From assembly GCA_903813345.2 (NCBI GenBank), contig CAIIXF020000003.1, positions 2,820,109 through 2,880,108 on the forward strand: DNA of 60,000 bases, in the 5' to 3' direction. Position numbers and translations under genes: made by a program. Within the stretch, counting starts at the first letter, position 1. Each line of letters opens with the position of its first letter. The notes under the pieces were generated by a model. It saw nothing but the letters and a program-made list of their open reading frames with translations. It was not told where the DNA came from and ran no database searches. The stretch is from Owenia fusiformis. Lineage: Eukaryota; Annelida; Polychaeta; Sabellida; Oweniidae. This document shows, in pieces, positions 1 through 7,892 of this stretch.

Positions 1-2
1 GG

Positions 3-203
3 ATTTCTGTTGACATCATTAAGAAACCAGTCACTGTTATATCTCCAACTGAGGCTGTAGTGGAAAGAGCACAGGCGGAAATAGAACGTCAAAGATCGAT
101 TTATAAGGGAAAACGACAGGCTAGTGATCCAGTAGTTAACAAAGCACCCAAGAGTAAACGCACGAGGACAACTGAGGAGTATAAAATATGGCATTCAAAA
201 TAG
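3..203 (+). CDS. C-terminal end of an upstream Polinton gene (5' truncated by window)
   Basis: An open frame enters from the left edge and runs 66 codons to TAG at 201-203. It overlaps the capsid ATG at 188 by 16 nt in another frame, the overlap style of compact viral gene blocks. The visible tail is charged, with a glutamate/glutamine-rich stretch followed by lysine/arginine clusters (KAPKSKRTR) resembling a nuclear-localisation or nucleic-acid-binding tail. In related elements a minor capsid (penton) gene often precedes the major capsid gene, so that is one candidate, but nothing in this tail identifies it. It is a real coding end judging from its position and openness; function unassigned. 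Confidence 0.5.
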   Translation: MSVDIIKKPVTVISPTEAVVERAQAEIERQRSIYKGKRQASDPVVNKAPKSKRTRTTEEYKIWHSK

Positions 204-1528
204 ATGGCTCTAGTGGAGACATTTTGGATGGTAACCTCAACTTGTTCGAGACACCCAGCACTCAAAGCAGTGTGACAACAGTCAACTTTGTGGAAATTCG
301 CCCTGTGAATCCCTTGTCACGTGGAACGCCAGTGGAATTTGTTATCCCGAACAACTCTTCTCAGTTCATCAATCTGAAGGACGTCAAGCTCTTTTTAAAA
401 TTGAAGATCACCAAGAGTGATGGATCGAATTTGGATTTAACTCCCTCTCTATCGAACGTAACAGTAACTGGATGGATGCACGCCTTATGGCAGCGAGTAG
501 AAGTCATGCTGCAGCACCAAGTGGTTAGCTCCTCCAGCAATTATTACCCCTATAAGGCTCATCTAAACAGACTTCTGACACAGTCACCAGCGGCTCATAA
601 CTCAAGATTGCAAAATGAATTTTTCTACAAGGACGAAGCGACTATTCAGAATTCAGCTTTCATAGATGATAGCAATGCCATATCTGGGAACAACACAGGG
701 TTAAAGAGGAGAGCCACACTCACGATGGCATCTAGAGAGATAGAGCTGCAAGGTCCTATTTTACACGACCTGTTCCAAATGAATCGCTATATCTTAAATG
801 GCGTACCGATCAATGTGAAACTAACACCTAGTGAAGATGCCTTCAACCTCATTTCGAATGAGTCAGATGCAGACTATAGAGTTCAGTTGCTTGATGCTCA
901 TCTCCTTGTTCCTATGATAACTGTGTCTCCTGGTATTCTCACATCGTATAACATGGAATTGAAAGAACGCAACGCTGTATACCCTTATGAACAGAATCAG
1001 ATACGTTCATGGATAGTTCCCCAGGGGCTGACTTCCTACAGTATACATGATTGCTTCCAAGGGAATGTACCATCCAGGCTGTTGATTTTTTTCACCAAAT
1101 CGAAGGCTACTAATGGGGCTTACAACCTAAACCCATTCAATTATCACCACTTCAAAGTGAACTTTTTAGAAGTCGCTGTAGATGGCACCAGCGTTCCAGG
1201 ACGAGCTCTGAGACCAGTGTTTGGAGATGCTCCCTTTGAAAATCAATACGCCCATGAATATGATCGTTTATTCTCAGACCTCCACGATGATGAGGGTTTG
1301 ATAATTGATAAGATGTCATTCCCTTACGGTTACGCCATTTTCAAGTATAATGTCCAAGCTCAAGATAAAACCAGCGAAACATTCTCATTTCCTTTAGTTA
1401 AGAAAGGCAGTGTCAAAGTGAGTGCGCAGTTTACTGAACCATTGGAGGAACCAATAAACTTGATGCTGCTGGCAACCTTCCCCGATAAATTTCAAATAGA
1501 CTTATCAAGAAATATTATTCTGGAGTAA
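188..1528 (+). CDS. Polinton major capsid protein (double jelly-roll hexon type)
   Basis: A 446-residue protein of the family often labelled F54H12.2-like in invertebrate genomes, the Polinton/adintovirus hexon-type major capsid protein. It would form trimeric capsomers of an icosahedral particle. Family hallmarks are visible: an N-terminal stretch with DLF-like residues (NLNLFETP, about 17-24), a PVEF segment (about 48-51), a WMHALWQRVEVML segment starting the first barrel strands (about 96-108), a YPYKAHLNRLL segment (about 120-130), an FFYKDE motif (about 144-150), a YPYEQNQIRSW segment near 270 and the NPFNYHHFKVNFLEV segment near 310-325 typical of the second barrel. Length fits the family. 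ATG at 188 is the first Met, just after the upstream tail. The protease gene starts 2 nt after the stop, linking capsid and maturation genes. No frameshift is seen. Confidence 0.87.
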   Translation: MAFKIDGSSGDILDGNLNLFETPSTQSSVTTVNFVEIRPVNPLSRGTPVEFVIPNNSSQFINLKDVKLFLKLKITKSDGSNLDLTPSLSNVTVTGWMHALWQRVEVMLQHQVVSSSSNYYPYKAHLNRLLTQSPAAHNSRLQNEFFYKDEATIQNSAFIDDSNAISGNNTGLKRRATLTMASREIELQGPILHDLFQMNRYILNGVPINVKLTPSEDAFNLISNESDADYRVQLLDAHLLVPMITVSPGILTSYNMELKERNAVYPYEQNQIRSWIVPQGLTSYSIHDCFQGNVPSRLLIFFTKSKATNGAYNLNPFNYHHFKVNFLEVAVDGTSVPGRALRPVFGDAPFENQYAHEYDRLFSDLHDDEGLIIDKMSFPYGYAIFKYNVQAQDKTSETFSFPLVKKGSVKVSAQFTEPLEEPINLMLLATFPDKFQIDLSRNIILE

Positions 1529-1530
1529 CC

Positions 1531-1974
1531 ATGGACTCTGAGCAGATAAGTCTCATATTGAGTACGCATCCTGACACCGAGTCATCGTTCAAGGGAGTCT
1601 ATGCTAAGGATCATATCCTGAATCATCTAAAAGAGGGAAAGTGTTACGTCCTCAACACCAAGGAGAGTTGGCACCCGGGAGAACATTGGACCTGTTATTA
1701 CGCTGGACATAAACAACTGGAGTTTTTTGATCCGTTGGGCGAGGCTTCGAATGCGTATGGATTCGCAGCGTACACGAATGAACAGCAGTATAATAACATT
1801 CGAGTGCAAAATCTAAACAGTTCCAGCTGTGGACACTTTTGCACTATGTTCCTGTTGTTGAGATGCCGAGGTTATTCCATGGACTATATCGTGAATAATG
1901 TACTGTATAAAAATGAACAGGAGGTCGTTGAAACCATTCAATATCTATTGTCGCTATATGAAATAAATAAATAA
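1531..1974 (+). CDS. Adenain-like cysteine protease (peptidase C5 type)
   Basis: A 147-residue protein resembling adenovirus maturation protease and the Polinton PRO protein, which cleaves capsid and core proteins during particle maturation (family knowledge). The catalytic set is visible in order: His52 in EHW, Asp67 in FFDPLG, Gln93 just upstream, and Cys100 in SSSCGHFC. Spacing fits the C5 fold although the protein is shorter than adenain (about 200 residues). Its ATG at 1531 lies 2 nt after the capsid stop. The stop at 1972-1974 sits in an AATAAATAAATAAA tract that could act as a poly(A) signal. Catalytic residues are all present, so an active enzyme is plausible. Confidence 0.88.
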   Translation: MDSEQISLILSTHPDTESSFKGVYAKDHILNHLKEGKCYVLNTKESWHPGEHWTCYYAGHKQLEFFDPLGEASNAYGFAAYTNEQQYNNIRVQNLNSSSCGHFCTMFLLLRCRGYSMDYIVNNVLYKNEQEVVETIQYLLSLYEINK

Positions 1975-2012
1975 AATGAGTAGCCTACATTGTGTTTTGT
2001 TCATTAGCTATC

Positions 2013-3095
2013 ATGACGTTGAGCAAACTGCAGTCTAATCTGCTCAAAACAATATATTACAATCCCAGCAGGCCAGGGTCTTATAGCGGCTTTAAACAAC
2101 TCTGGCGAGAGATTAAGGGTCGGGGAATCAAGCAGGCTGATGTCAGGGACTGGTTGAGTCAACAAGAAACCTACAGTCTATACAGGGGAGTCAAGACTAG
2201 ATTTAAACGTAGAAAACTAGTGGTTAGACACATGCTAGAACAAGCTGATACAGATTTAGCCATGATGGACAAATATGCGGAGGAAAATGACAGTTTCAAA
2301 TATCTTCTCATCATGATTGACAGTCTAAGCAGATACCTGTGGGTGCAGCCAATCAAAAGCAATAATAGCGAAGATATGATCGAGGCGTTCAAGAAGATAT
2401 TTGCCACTGACAAACCCAGTAGGTTGCGAAGTGACAAAGGAGTCGAGTATCGATCAAGGAAGATTCAAGCCTATTTCAAAAGCGTAGGGGTGTGGCACTT
2501 CGTTACCCAAGGGGATGTGAAGAGCCACCTGGCGGAGAGAGTTATTCGTTCATTGAAGCATAAAATTTACCGATATATGTACCATAACGCCACGAATCGT
2601 TATATCGATGAACTCCAATCTATAGTGGATAGCTACAATCACTCGTTCCATAGAACCATCAAAATGGCCCCTGCGGATGTTGATGAGAATAACGAACTGC
2701 AAGTTTTCGAGACGCTTTTCATGAGTAAGCCTAAAAGAGATGAAGCTGTCAATTATCGCTTCGACATAGGTGATTTGGTGAGACTGGCTTTTACAAAGGG
2801 AATTTTTGATCGCGGCTATCAACAGAAATGGTCCACAGAATACTTTAGAATCAAGAGAAGGAATGCTACCGATCCTCCTACGTATTACTTGGAAGATCTA
2901 CAAGGAGAAATAATCAAGGGACTATTCTACGCCGATGAAATGCAGAAAATTTCGGAGGAACCAGCCCAGCATAGAATCGAATCGGTGATAAAGTATAGAA
3001 AGAGAGGGAGGCAAAAGGAAGCCCTGGTTCACTGGCAGGGTTGGCCCTCCAAGTTTGATACGTGGATTCCAGCGAAGGATGTACGAGATATATAA
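2013..3095 (+). CDS. Polinton DDE integrase with C-terminal chromodomain
   Basis: A 360-residue retroviral-type integrase. I place the start at ATG 2013; an in-frame GTG seven codons earlier also exists but sits in the AT-rich spacer. The rve core spans about 75-240, with likely catalytic Asp81 (TDLAMM), Asp141 (RSDKGVEY) and Glu175 (SHLAERVIRSLK), giving 33 residues between the second Asp and Glu. After it come a basic SH3-like segment (about 247-285) and a chromodomain (about 322-358) containing HWQGWPSKFDTW, as in Polinton c-integrases and chromoviruses, where it targets insertion to chromatin. No N-terminal HHCC finger is obvious. The stop codon lies inside a TATAAATA motif preceding the ATPase gene. 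The frame is intact with a complete catalytic triad. Confidence 0.9.
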   Translation: MTLSKLQSNLLKTIYYNPSRPGSYSGFKQLWREIKGRGIKQADVRDWLSQQETYSLYRGVKTRFKRRKLVVRHMLEQADTDLAMMDKYAEENDSFKYLLIMIDSLSRYLWVQPIKSNNSEDMIEAFKKIFATDKPSRLRSDKGVEYRSRKIQAYFKSVGVWHFVTQGDVKSHLAERVIRSLKHKIYRYMYHNATNRYIDELQSIVDSYNHSFHRTIKMAPADVDENNELQVFETLFMSKPKRDEAVNYRFDIGDLVRLAFTKGIFDRGYQQKWSTEYFRIKRRNATDPPTYYLEDLQGEIIKGLFYADEMQKISEEPAQHRIESVIKYRKRGRQKEALVHWQGWPSKFDTWIPAKDVRDI

Positions 3096-3098
3096 ATA
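3091..3098 (+). promoter_or_regulatory. TATAAATA motif upstream of the packaging ATPase
   Basis: A perfect TATAAATA begins 42 nt before the ATPase ATG at 3133 and contains the integrase stop codon (3093-3095). The same arrangement recurs at 3791, which argues for a promoter element. Experimental support is absent. Confidence 0.5.
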
Positions 3099-3132
3099 TA
3101 AGTTCCTTCTCATTTTCATATCATTTCCAAGC

Positions 3133-3795
3133 ATGGACTGGTGGCAGACGGAGAGCCTCATTAGACTTCGAAATGGCACGAGTTGCTCAATCATTGGTAG
3201 TAGTAATAGTGGCAAGACTCATTTCGTTTATAAACTGTTGAAAAACCTATCTAGCATGTACGAAGCCCCCGGACCACAAGCTGTACTGTATTGCTACGGC
3301 ATTCATCAACCGCTTTTTGATCAAATGGAAATGGAGTTGAAGAATTTTCAATTGCACCAGGGCCTACCTAGTCGGGAAATGATAGATGAGCTGACTAAAG
3401 ATAGGAGGAGTACGGTGATAGTTCTGGACGACCTGCTTCATCAGGTAGCTAACAACAAGGAGATGGAACTCATGTTTACTCAAGGCTGTCACCATAGATG
3501 CTTGAATGTGTTGTTTATAAGTCAACAGGCCTTTTACAAGGGTACTCGTACCATAGCGCTCAATACGCAGTATTTAGTCTTGTTTAAAGCTTTGAGGGAC
3601 AAGACTCAGATCATGACGCTAGCCAGACAGCTCAGTCCTACAAAGTGGAGACAGTTGATGGAGTCATACCACGATGCCACATCTGCTCCATACGGCTACC
3701 TATTTTTAGACCTTTTTCCTCATAGTGATGACGTCACCAGAGTCAGAACTCGCATTTTTCCCAATCAGGATACGATAATATATCCGCAGCTATAA
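3133..3795 (+). CDS. Polinton genome-packaging ATPase (FtsK/HerA, A32-like)
   Basis: A 220-residue P-loop ATPase of the A32/FtsK-HerA group that pumps DNA into capsids (family knowledge). I start it at ATG 3133 because the frame's upstream extension overlaps the integrase and depends on a non-ATG codon. Walker A is GSSNSGKT at residues 22-29; Walker B is VIVLDD at 95-100 with tandem acidic residues. A polar strand with NVLFISQQAFYKG follows near 135-147, where the sensor glutamine is expected. Length fits Polinton ATPases (about 200-260). Its position with capsid and protease supports a morphogenetic role. No lesions are seen. Confidence 0.88.
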   Translation: MDWWQTESLIRLRNGTSCSIIGSSNSGKTHFVYKLLKNLSSMYEAPGPQAVLYCYGIHQPLFDQMEMELKNFQLHQGLPSREMIDELTKDRRSTVIVLDDLLHQVANNKEMELMFTQGCHHRCLNVLFISQQAFYKGTRTIALNTQYLVLFKALRDKTQIMTLARQLSPTKWRQLMESYHDATSAPYGYLFLDLFPHSDDVTRVRTRIFPNQDTIIYPQL

Positions 3796-3798
3796 ATA
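3791..3798 (+). promoter_or_regulatory. TATAAATA motif upstream of the 104-residue gene
   Basis: A second TATAAATA begins 40 nt before the ATG at 3831 and again contains the stop codon of the preceding gene (3793-3795). Confidence 0.5.
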
Positions 3799-3830
3799 CA
3801 GAGAGAGTTCAGGATAGGATTTAGTCGAAC

Positions 3831-4145
3831 ATGAGCGGGAGAAGTGTATTGATTGCTTACGAACGATATCAACGTTTACTAGATCAGTCATCACCAAAGC
3901 AGGAAGAACCACGCATCACTGAAAAGCAGAACGGAGCTGGGCCTATTAACGTAACTCCAGCTGGTGAAAACATATCTGATAGGGATCAGGAGAGAGGAGT
4001 TCCTGACATTGAAAAGGGAGCTAGAAAAATCAACCTCGTTCCTCCCGGTATTCCAGCTCATAAAACACGCAAAAGAGCAGCCGAAAAATTCATAGATACA
4101 ACTGAAGCAAAGAAAAACGTTATTTCTTCGTGGGTCTCCCTGTAA
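3831..4145 (+). CDS. Small hydrophilic Polinton protein, function unknown
   Basis: A 104-residue, highly charged protein starting at ATG 3831. An N-terminal helix-like segment (about 1-20, with YERYQRLLDQ) is followed by a low-complexity region rich in Glu, Lys, Pro and Gly, a basic patch (HKTRKRAAEKF, about 80-90) and a tryptophan-containing C-terminus. There is no signal peptide or membrane segment. It sits between the ATPase and another small basic gene, has its own TATAAATA motif, and its stop is one nucleotide before the next ATG. This fits a minor virion or core protein, as in other Polintons, but I recognise no specific family. Confidence 0.6.
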   Translation: MSGRSVLIAYERYQRLLDQSSPKQEEPRITEKQNGAGPINVTPAGENISDRDQERGVPDIEKGARKINLVPPGIPAHKTRKRAAEKFIDTTEAKKNVISSWVSL

Positions 4146-4146
4146 C

Positions 4147-4422
4147 ATGAATGCAACGATTGGAAAGCAAGTTCCATTTTTGACATATCTAGCTGAAGCT
4201 ACTACAAAACAGAGGCGCGTGCTGCTGAAAACCATGACATTGGCTCAAGTTAAAGTCATCTCTGAAGTGATACTCAACATCCTTCTACAAAACGTGACTC
4301 TGTCCCAAGAGGAGCGAAGAAAACTCCTCCCATATAGAGAAACGTTGGAATTCATGGCAAACAGAGCTGTTAGCTTGAGGGATAAAAGAAGGAGGGCGAA
4401 GAGACGAATTAAGCCGTATTGA
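4147..4422 (+). CDS. Small basic Polinton protein, putative core/DNA-binding
   Basis: A 91-residue, strongly basic protein that starts one nucleotide after the previous stop. It begins with a short Thr/Gln-rich part containing KQRRVLLKTMT, continues with a helical stretch (VKVISEVILNILL, about 35-47) and a SQEERRKLLPYR segment, and ends in an Arg/Lys run (RDKRRRAKRRIK). From memory, short proteins of this shape (KAL-E-NVL-N, then L-Y...L, then a KKK tail) recur beside capsid genes in animal Polintons, so a conserved structural or DNA-condensing protein is likely. The function is inferred only from charge and position. A poly(A) signal lies 26 nt downstream. Confidence 0.65.
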   Translation: MNATIGKQVPFLTYLAEATTKQRRVLLKTMTLAQVKVISEVILNILLQNVTLSQEERRKLLPYRETLEFMANRAVSLRDKRRRAKRRIKPY

Positions 4423-4447
4423 CTGTACTTAGAATGTTTCTGGCTAA

Positions 4448-4453
4448 AATAAA
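4448..4453 (+). terminator. AATAAA poly(A) signal after the Polinton gene block
   Basis: AATAAA lies 26 nt after the stop of the last + strand gene and is the first canonical signal downstream of it. Confidence 0.45.
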
Positions 4454-4473
4454 ATGAACGTATACATCAATGC

Positions 4474-4852
4474 CTACGTTTTTGTGTCATTTTGTCTCTC
4501 CCCGATCATGCTGCTGCTTACTGGGGAGTATACTCTAGTATACGGCTCGGAGTCTGTACGGTACGCGAGTTGTTTAAAGGAGCTCGGCTCCTTTAAACAA
4601 CTAAGTTCATCGGTATGCCATGTGTCATGCTTTTCGATCTCTAAATGCGGGTCTGGAATAGCTTTCGAGCATCCTAATTCGACTGTAACATATTTTTGGT
4701 CTCCTAATTTCTGACGTTTCCCAGCGCCAATGGCTTTTGCCATGTTAAACGGACGTGTCGATTTTAATTTTCGGCCACCTAATTTAGGGTTAAAAACATT
4801 TTTGGACTCGTATTTCGAGACTCGATCGCGTTTCGGTCTCCTTAATCAGTGA
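4474..4852 (-). CDS. Possible opposite-strand open frame, unrecognised
   Basis: The minus strand is open for about 126 codons, with an internal ATG at 4743 giving 89 residues. The peptide is basic with recurring KLG(G/D) steps (NPKLGGRK, RQKLGDQK). It could be a convergent Polinton gene facing the + strand block. Against that, the + strand shows a degenerate repeated motif (GGTCTCCTAAT-like at about 4700, 4770, 4836 and 4870), and part of the frame runs through the perfect hairpin at 4568-4602, so the openness may be incidental. Confidence 0.2.
4568..4602. repeat. Perfect 16-bp hairpin
   Basis: Arms 4568-4583 (AGTTGTTTAAAGGAGC) and 4587-4602 are exact reverse complements around a 3-nt loop. 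It lies about 150 bp beyond the last Polinton gene and could be a transcription boundary or part of a terminal region; no partner copy is in the window. Confidence 0.7.
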
Positions 4853-5112
4853 CATATTCTCCAGCCCAAGTAGCTCCTAATCAGTATATAAACGGGTGGT
4901 TAACAGTCGTATTCATCAATGGCTCTACACAGCTCAGTAGGGCGGATGTCTTAGCTCAGCTTCCCGTCCAATTTTTATATCCATTAATGCGGACCTAGAA
5001 CAGCACCTTAAGTTTTTAAATTTTTTTTTCAACATACCTGTCTTTCTGCTGCAGATGACGTTATCAGGCAGACCTGTTTAAAACTCGCCCCGTTATACAG
5101 TTTATCGCCTTC

Positions 5113-5482
5113 TCGATAAAATGTTGAAAAACCACATGACTTTGGATCCATCTTACCTCAAAATGTAGGAAAATCTTTAAATGGTGAAAAACGACATCTT
5201 CAGATGGTGAAATTCCTCATCCACAGGACTTTGAATTCATCCCAAAATGTAGGTAAATCTAAATGATGTCATGAATGGTGAAAAAACGACATCTTCATCA
5301 GATGGTGAAATTCCTCATCCACGGGACTTTGGATTCATCCCAAAATGTAGGTAAAATCTTCGATTCGACCCTGCCTATTGGCTACATATTCAGATGTTGA
5401 AATTCCTCATCCACAGGACTTTGGATTCATCCCAAAATGTAGGTAAACTCTTCGATTCGACCCTGCCTATTGGCTGCTGATT
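5113..5482 (+). repeat. Tandem direct repeat, about four diverged copies
   Basis: A unit of about 90-110 bp built around GGTGAAATTCCTCATCCAC and CATCCCAAAATGTAGG recurs near 5113 (partial), 5205, 5301 and 5394. The last two copies also share CTTCGATTCGACCCTGCC. No coding potential. Confidence 0.75.
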
Positions 5483-5496
5483 CCCGTATTGCTTCA

Positions 5497-5600
5497 AATT
5501 GTTTACATTTTATGTACAATATACTAGGTGGTACATTTTATGTACAATGGAATTTACATTTTATGTACAATACATTTTATGTACAATATACTAGGTGGTC
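5497..5600 (+). repeat. Short tandem repeat around ACATTTTATGTACAAT
   Basis: The motif ACATTTTATGTACAAT occurs four times in about 100 bp, and the extension ATACTAGGTGGT occurs twice. Confidence 0.7.
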
Positions 5601-6814
5601 ATTCCAACGATATATACTACTCCCCTCCCCATTTAGTTTTCATATCTAGTCAATATCTACACTCTGTTAAGCATGATAAAAGGCAAGCAGTTTAGTTGGA
5701 AATAAAAGAGTTATCTATATATTATTATTACTAATATATTATTCAAATGAGTTACCTTGAAATAGCAAGACATCATGCTATTCTCATACTTATATAACTC
5801 AATGTGACTGTCATTAAGCAGCAAAAAATTAATTTGCTTCATGGATGGCAAATTGTTTCTACTCTCGATCACAAGTTCGAAATTTGGCGGTTGGTACATT
5901 TTTCTTGTTTACCCATATATTTTAAAAAACAAAAATATTTGTTATGCATTGCTCCTATTGTTTGAAGCGTATCGTGAGATAAATATTGTTGCTTGTATCG
6001 AAAAGATAATGTACCGTGGGACGCCTAATGGATGGGCGGCTTCTCTATCTCCCTACAAACTTCGTTCGGTGGTTTAATAATATTTGCCATTAATGTGAGT
6101 GAGGAATTTAACCAAAAATTTTTTAGAAATTATTATGTTCGGTGAATACCTATGACACTCACAATATAATATTCCACTAACTAGCCCTTCAGGTTTTGTG
6201 AGAGATGCACATACAGGTATTGACCTCAATAGAATTAATTTTTTGTATAATATTCGACGGAATCATACATGTCATATTGCTTTTATATCGCTGTTATATC
6301 ATTGCTAGAAATCGCAATAATTTTCAAATCCCTTCAAAGTATGCACATTTTGAATTATCGATATTCATGCAAATTTTGATTGAGTTATCCAAAATAACTT
6401 TAAATAAATCTCTAATGACTTTCATAGTTTTATTTCAAAATCATGCAGAATTTCACCCTTCTGAGCATTTTCAAGTGATTTTAGGCCAAAGTTGTCGAAT
6501 GTGACCCCAATAATTTTTTTTAAAAGTGAACCCATTTGTAGAAGCTGTAATTGAGAACTTTTAATATTGTGTCAGAGCATGGTGTATACAACAGCTAATT
6601 CATACCTAAATATAACTATCCGAACAGTCATCGAGAAGTTCAGGTGTTATTATCCTCTTTATTTTTCTTTTGTCGGTAATTGCAGAAAAGCACTAAAAAC
6701 AGAATTAGTGGATTTTATAGTTTTTCCCAAGCGGTTTTTCTATAATTCAATGTAATAATAAAAACAAATACATACTAATGATTAATAATCTTGCGTGACT
6801 AATGGTTTATCTTA
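5600..6814. other. AT-rich stretch without a recognisable gene
   Basis: Only short uncharacteristic open frames. The part around 6425-6560 (TTTCAAAATCATGCA... GTGACCCC... GCTGTAATT) is a diverged copy of a dispersed repeat seen again at about 20650-20780. Confidence 0.5.
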
Positions 6815-7892
6815 ACGTCACAGACATGGCTCTGTAATATTTTTATGTATCACTCTCCATTAGTATATTATAGGCACAGATATTGTCTTAATGTCACAGA
6901 CATGGCTCTGTAATATTTCTATATCTTTTTTTTGTTGACTATCTTATAGGCACAGATGTTATCTTAAAAGTCACAGACATGGCTCTGTAATATTTCTATA
7001 TCTTATTTGGGTTTTTGTTGACTCTCCATAAGTATCTTATAGGCACAGATGTTATCTTTAAGTCACAGACATGACTCTGTGATATTTCTATATCTTATTT
7101 GGGTTTTATTGACTCTCCATTAGTATCTTATAGGCACAGATGTTATCTTAAAAGTCACAGACATATAGCTCTATAATATTCTATATCTTATTTGGGTTTT
7201 TGTTGACTCTCCATAAGTATCTTATAGGCATAGATGTTATATCTTAAAGTCACAGACATGGCTCTGTAATATTTCTATATCTTATTTGGGTTTTTGTTGA
7301 CTCTCCATAAGTACCTTATAGGCACAGATGTTATATCTTAAAGTCACAGACATGGCTCTGTTATATTTCTATATCTTATTTGGGTTTTTGTTGACTCTCC
7401 ATAAGTATCTTATAGGCACAGATGTTATATCTTAAAGTCACAGACATGGCTCTGTAATATTTCTATATCTTATTTGGGTTTTTGTTGACTCTCCATCAGT
7501 ATCTTATAGGCACAGATGTTATATCTTGAAGTCACAGACATGGCTCTGTAATATTTCTATATCTTATTTGGGATTTTGTTGACTCTCCAAAGTATCTTAT
7601 AGGCACAGATGTTATATCTTAAAGTCACAGACATGGTTCTGTAATATTTCTATATCTTATTTGGGGTTTTGTTGACTCTCCATAAGTATCTTATAGGCAC
7701 AGATGTTGTCTTAAAAGTCACAGACATGGCTCTGTACTATTTCTATATCTTCATGGTATTGGCTCTCCATGAGTATATTTTATGCACAGATATTATCTTA
7801 AAGTCACAGACATGGCGCTGTAATATTTGTATATCTTATTAGGGTTTTTGTTTTCTCTTCATCTTCAAATATTATCTTAAAAGTCACAGACA
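6815..7892 (+). repeat. Minisatellite, about 92-bp unit, about 13 copies
   Basis: Units carry CTTATAGGCACAGATGTTAT, then CACAGACATGGCTCTG, then TATATCTTATTTGGG and TTGACTCTCCAT. Copy starts are spaced about 77-98 bp. The array is interrupted at 7892 by an inserted TIR element and resumes for a remnant at 9363-9385. Confidence 0.85.

Larger units (their letters stand above)
1..4453 (+). mobile_element. Polinton/Maverick (adintovirus-like) element, partial
   Basis: This is an endogenous virus-like DNA transposon block. Capsid, adenain-like protease, DDE integrase and packaging ATPase lie side by side on one strand with gaps of 1 to about 40 nt or a short overlap. That combination is diagnostic of Polintons/adintoviruses among animal mobile elements (family knowledge). 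All frames seen here are open, so the copy is young or was recently active. Protein-primed PolB, the left terminal repeat and most upstream genes must lie outside the window if present. The right boundary is unclear: coding ends at 4422, a poly(A) signal follows at 4448, and no terminal inverted repeat can be matched because the other end is absent. Element type is confident; extent is not. Confidence 0.85.

Noticed and set aside
6815-7892. Possible CRISPR-like repeat-spacer array
   Set aside because: Repeats are contiguous ~92-bp units with no unique spacers, in eukaryotic sequence without cas genes.
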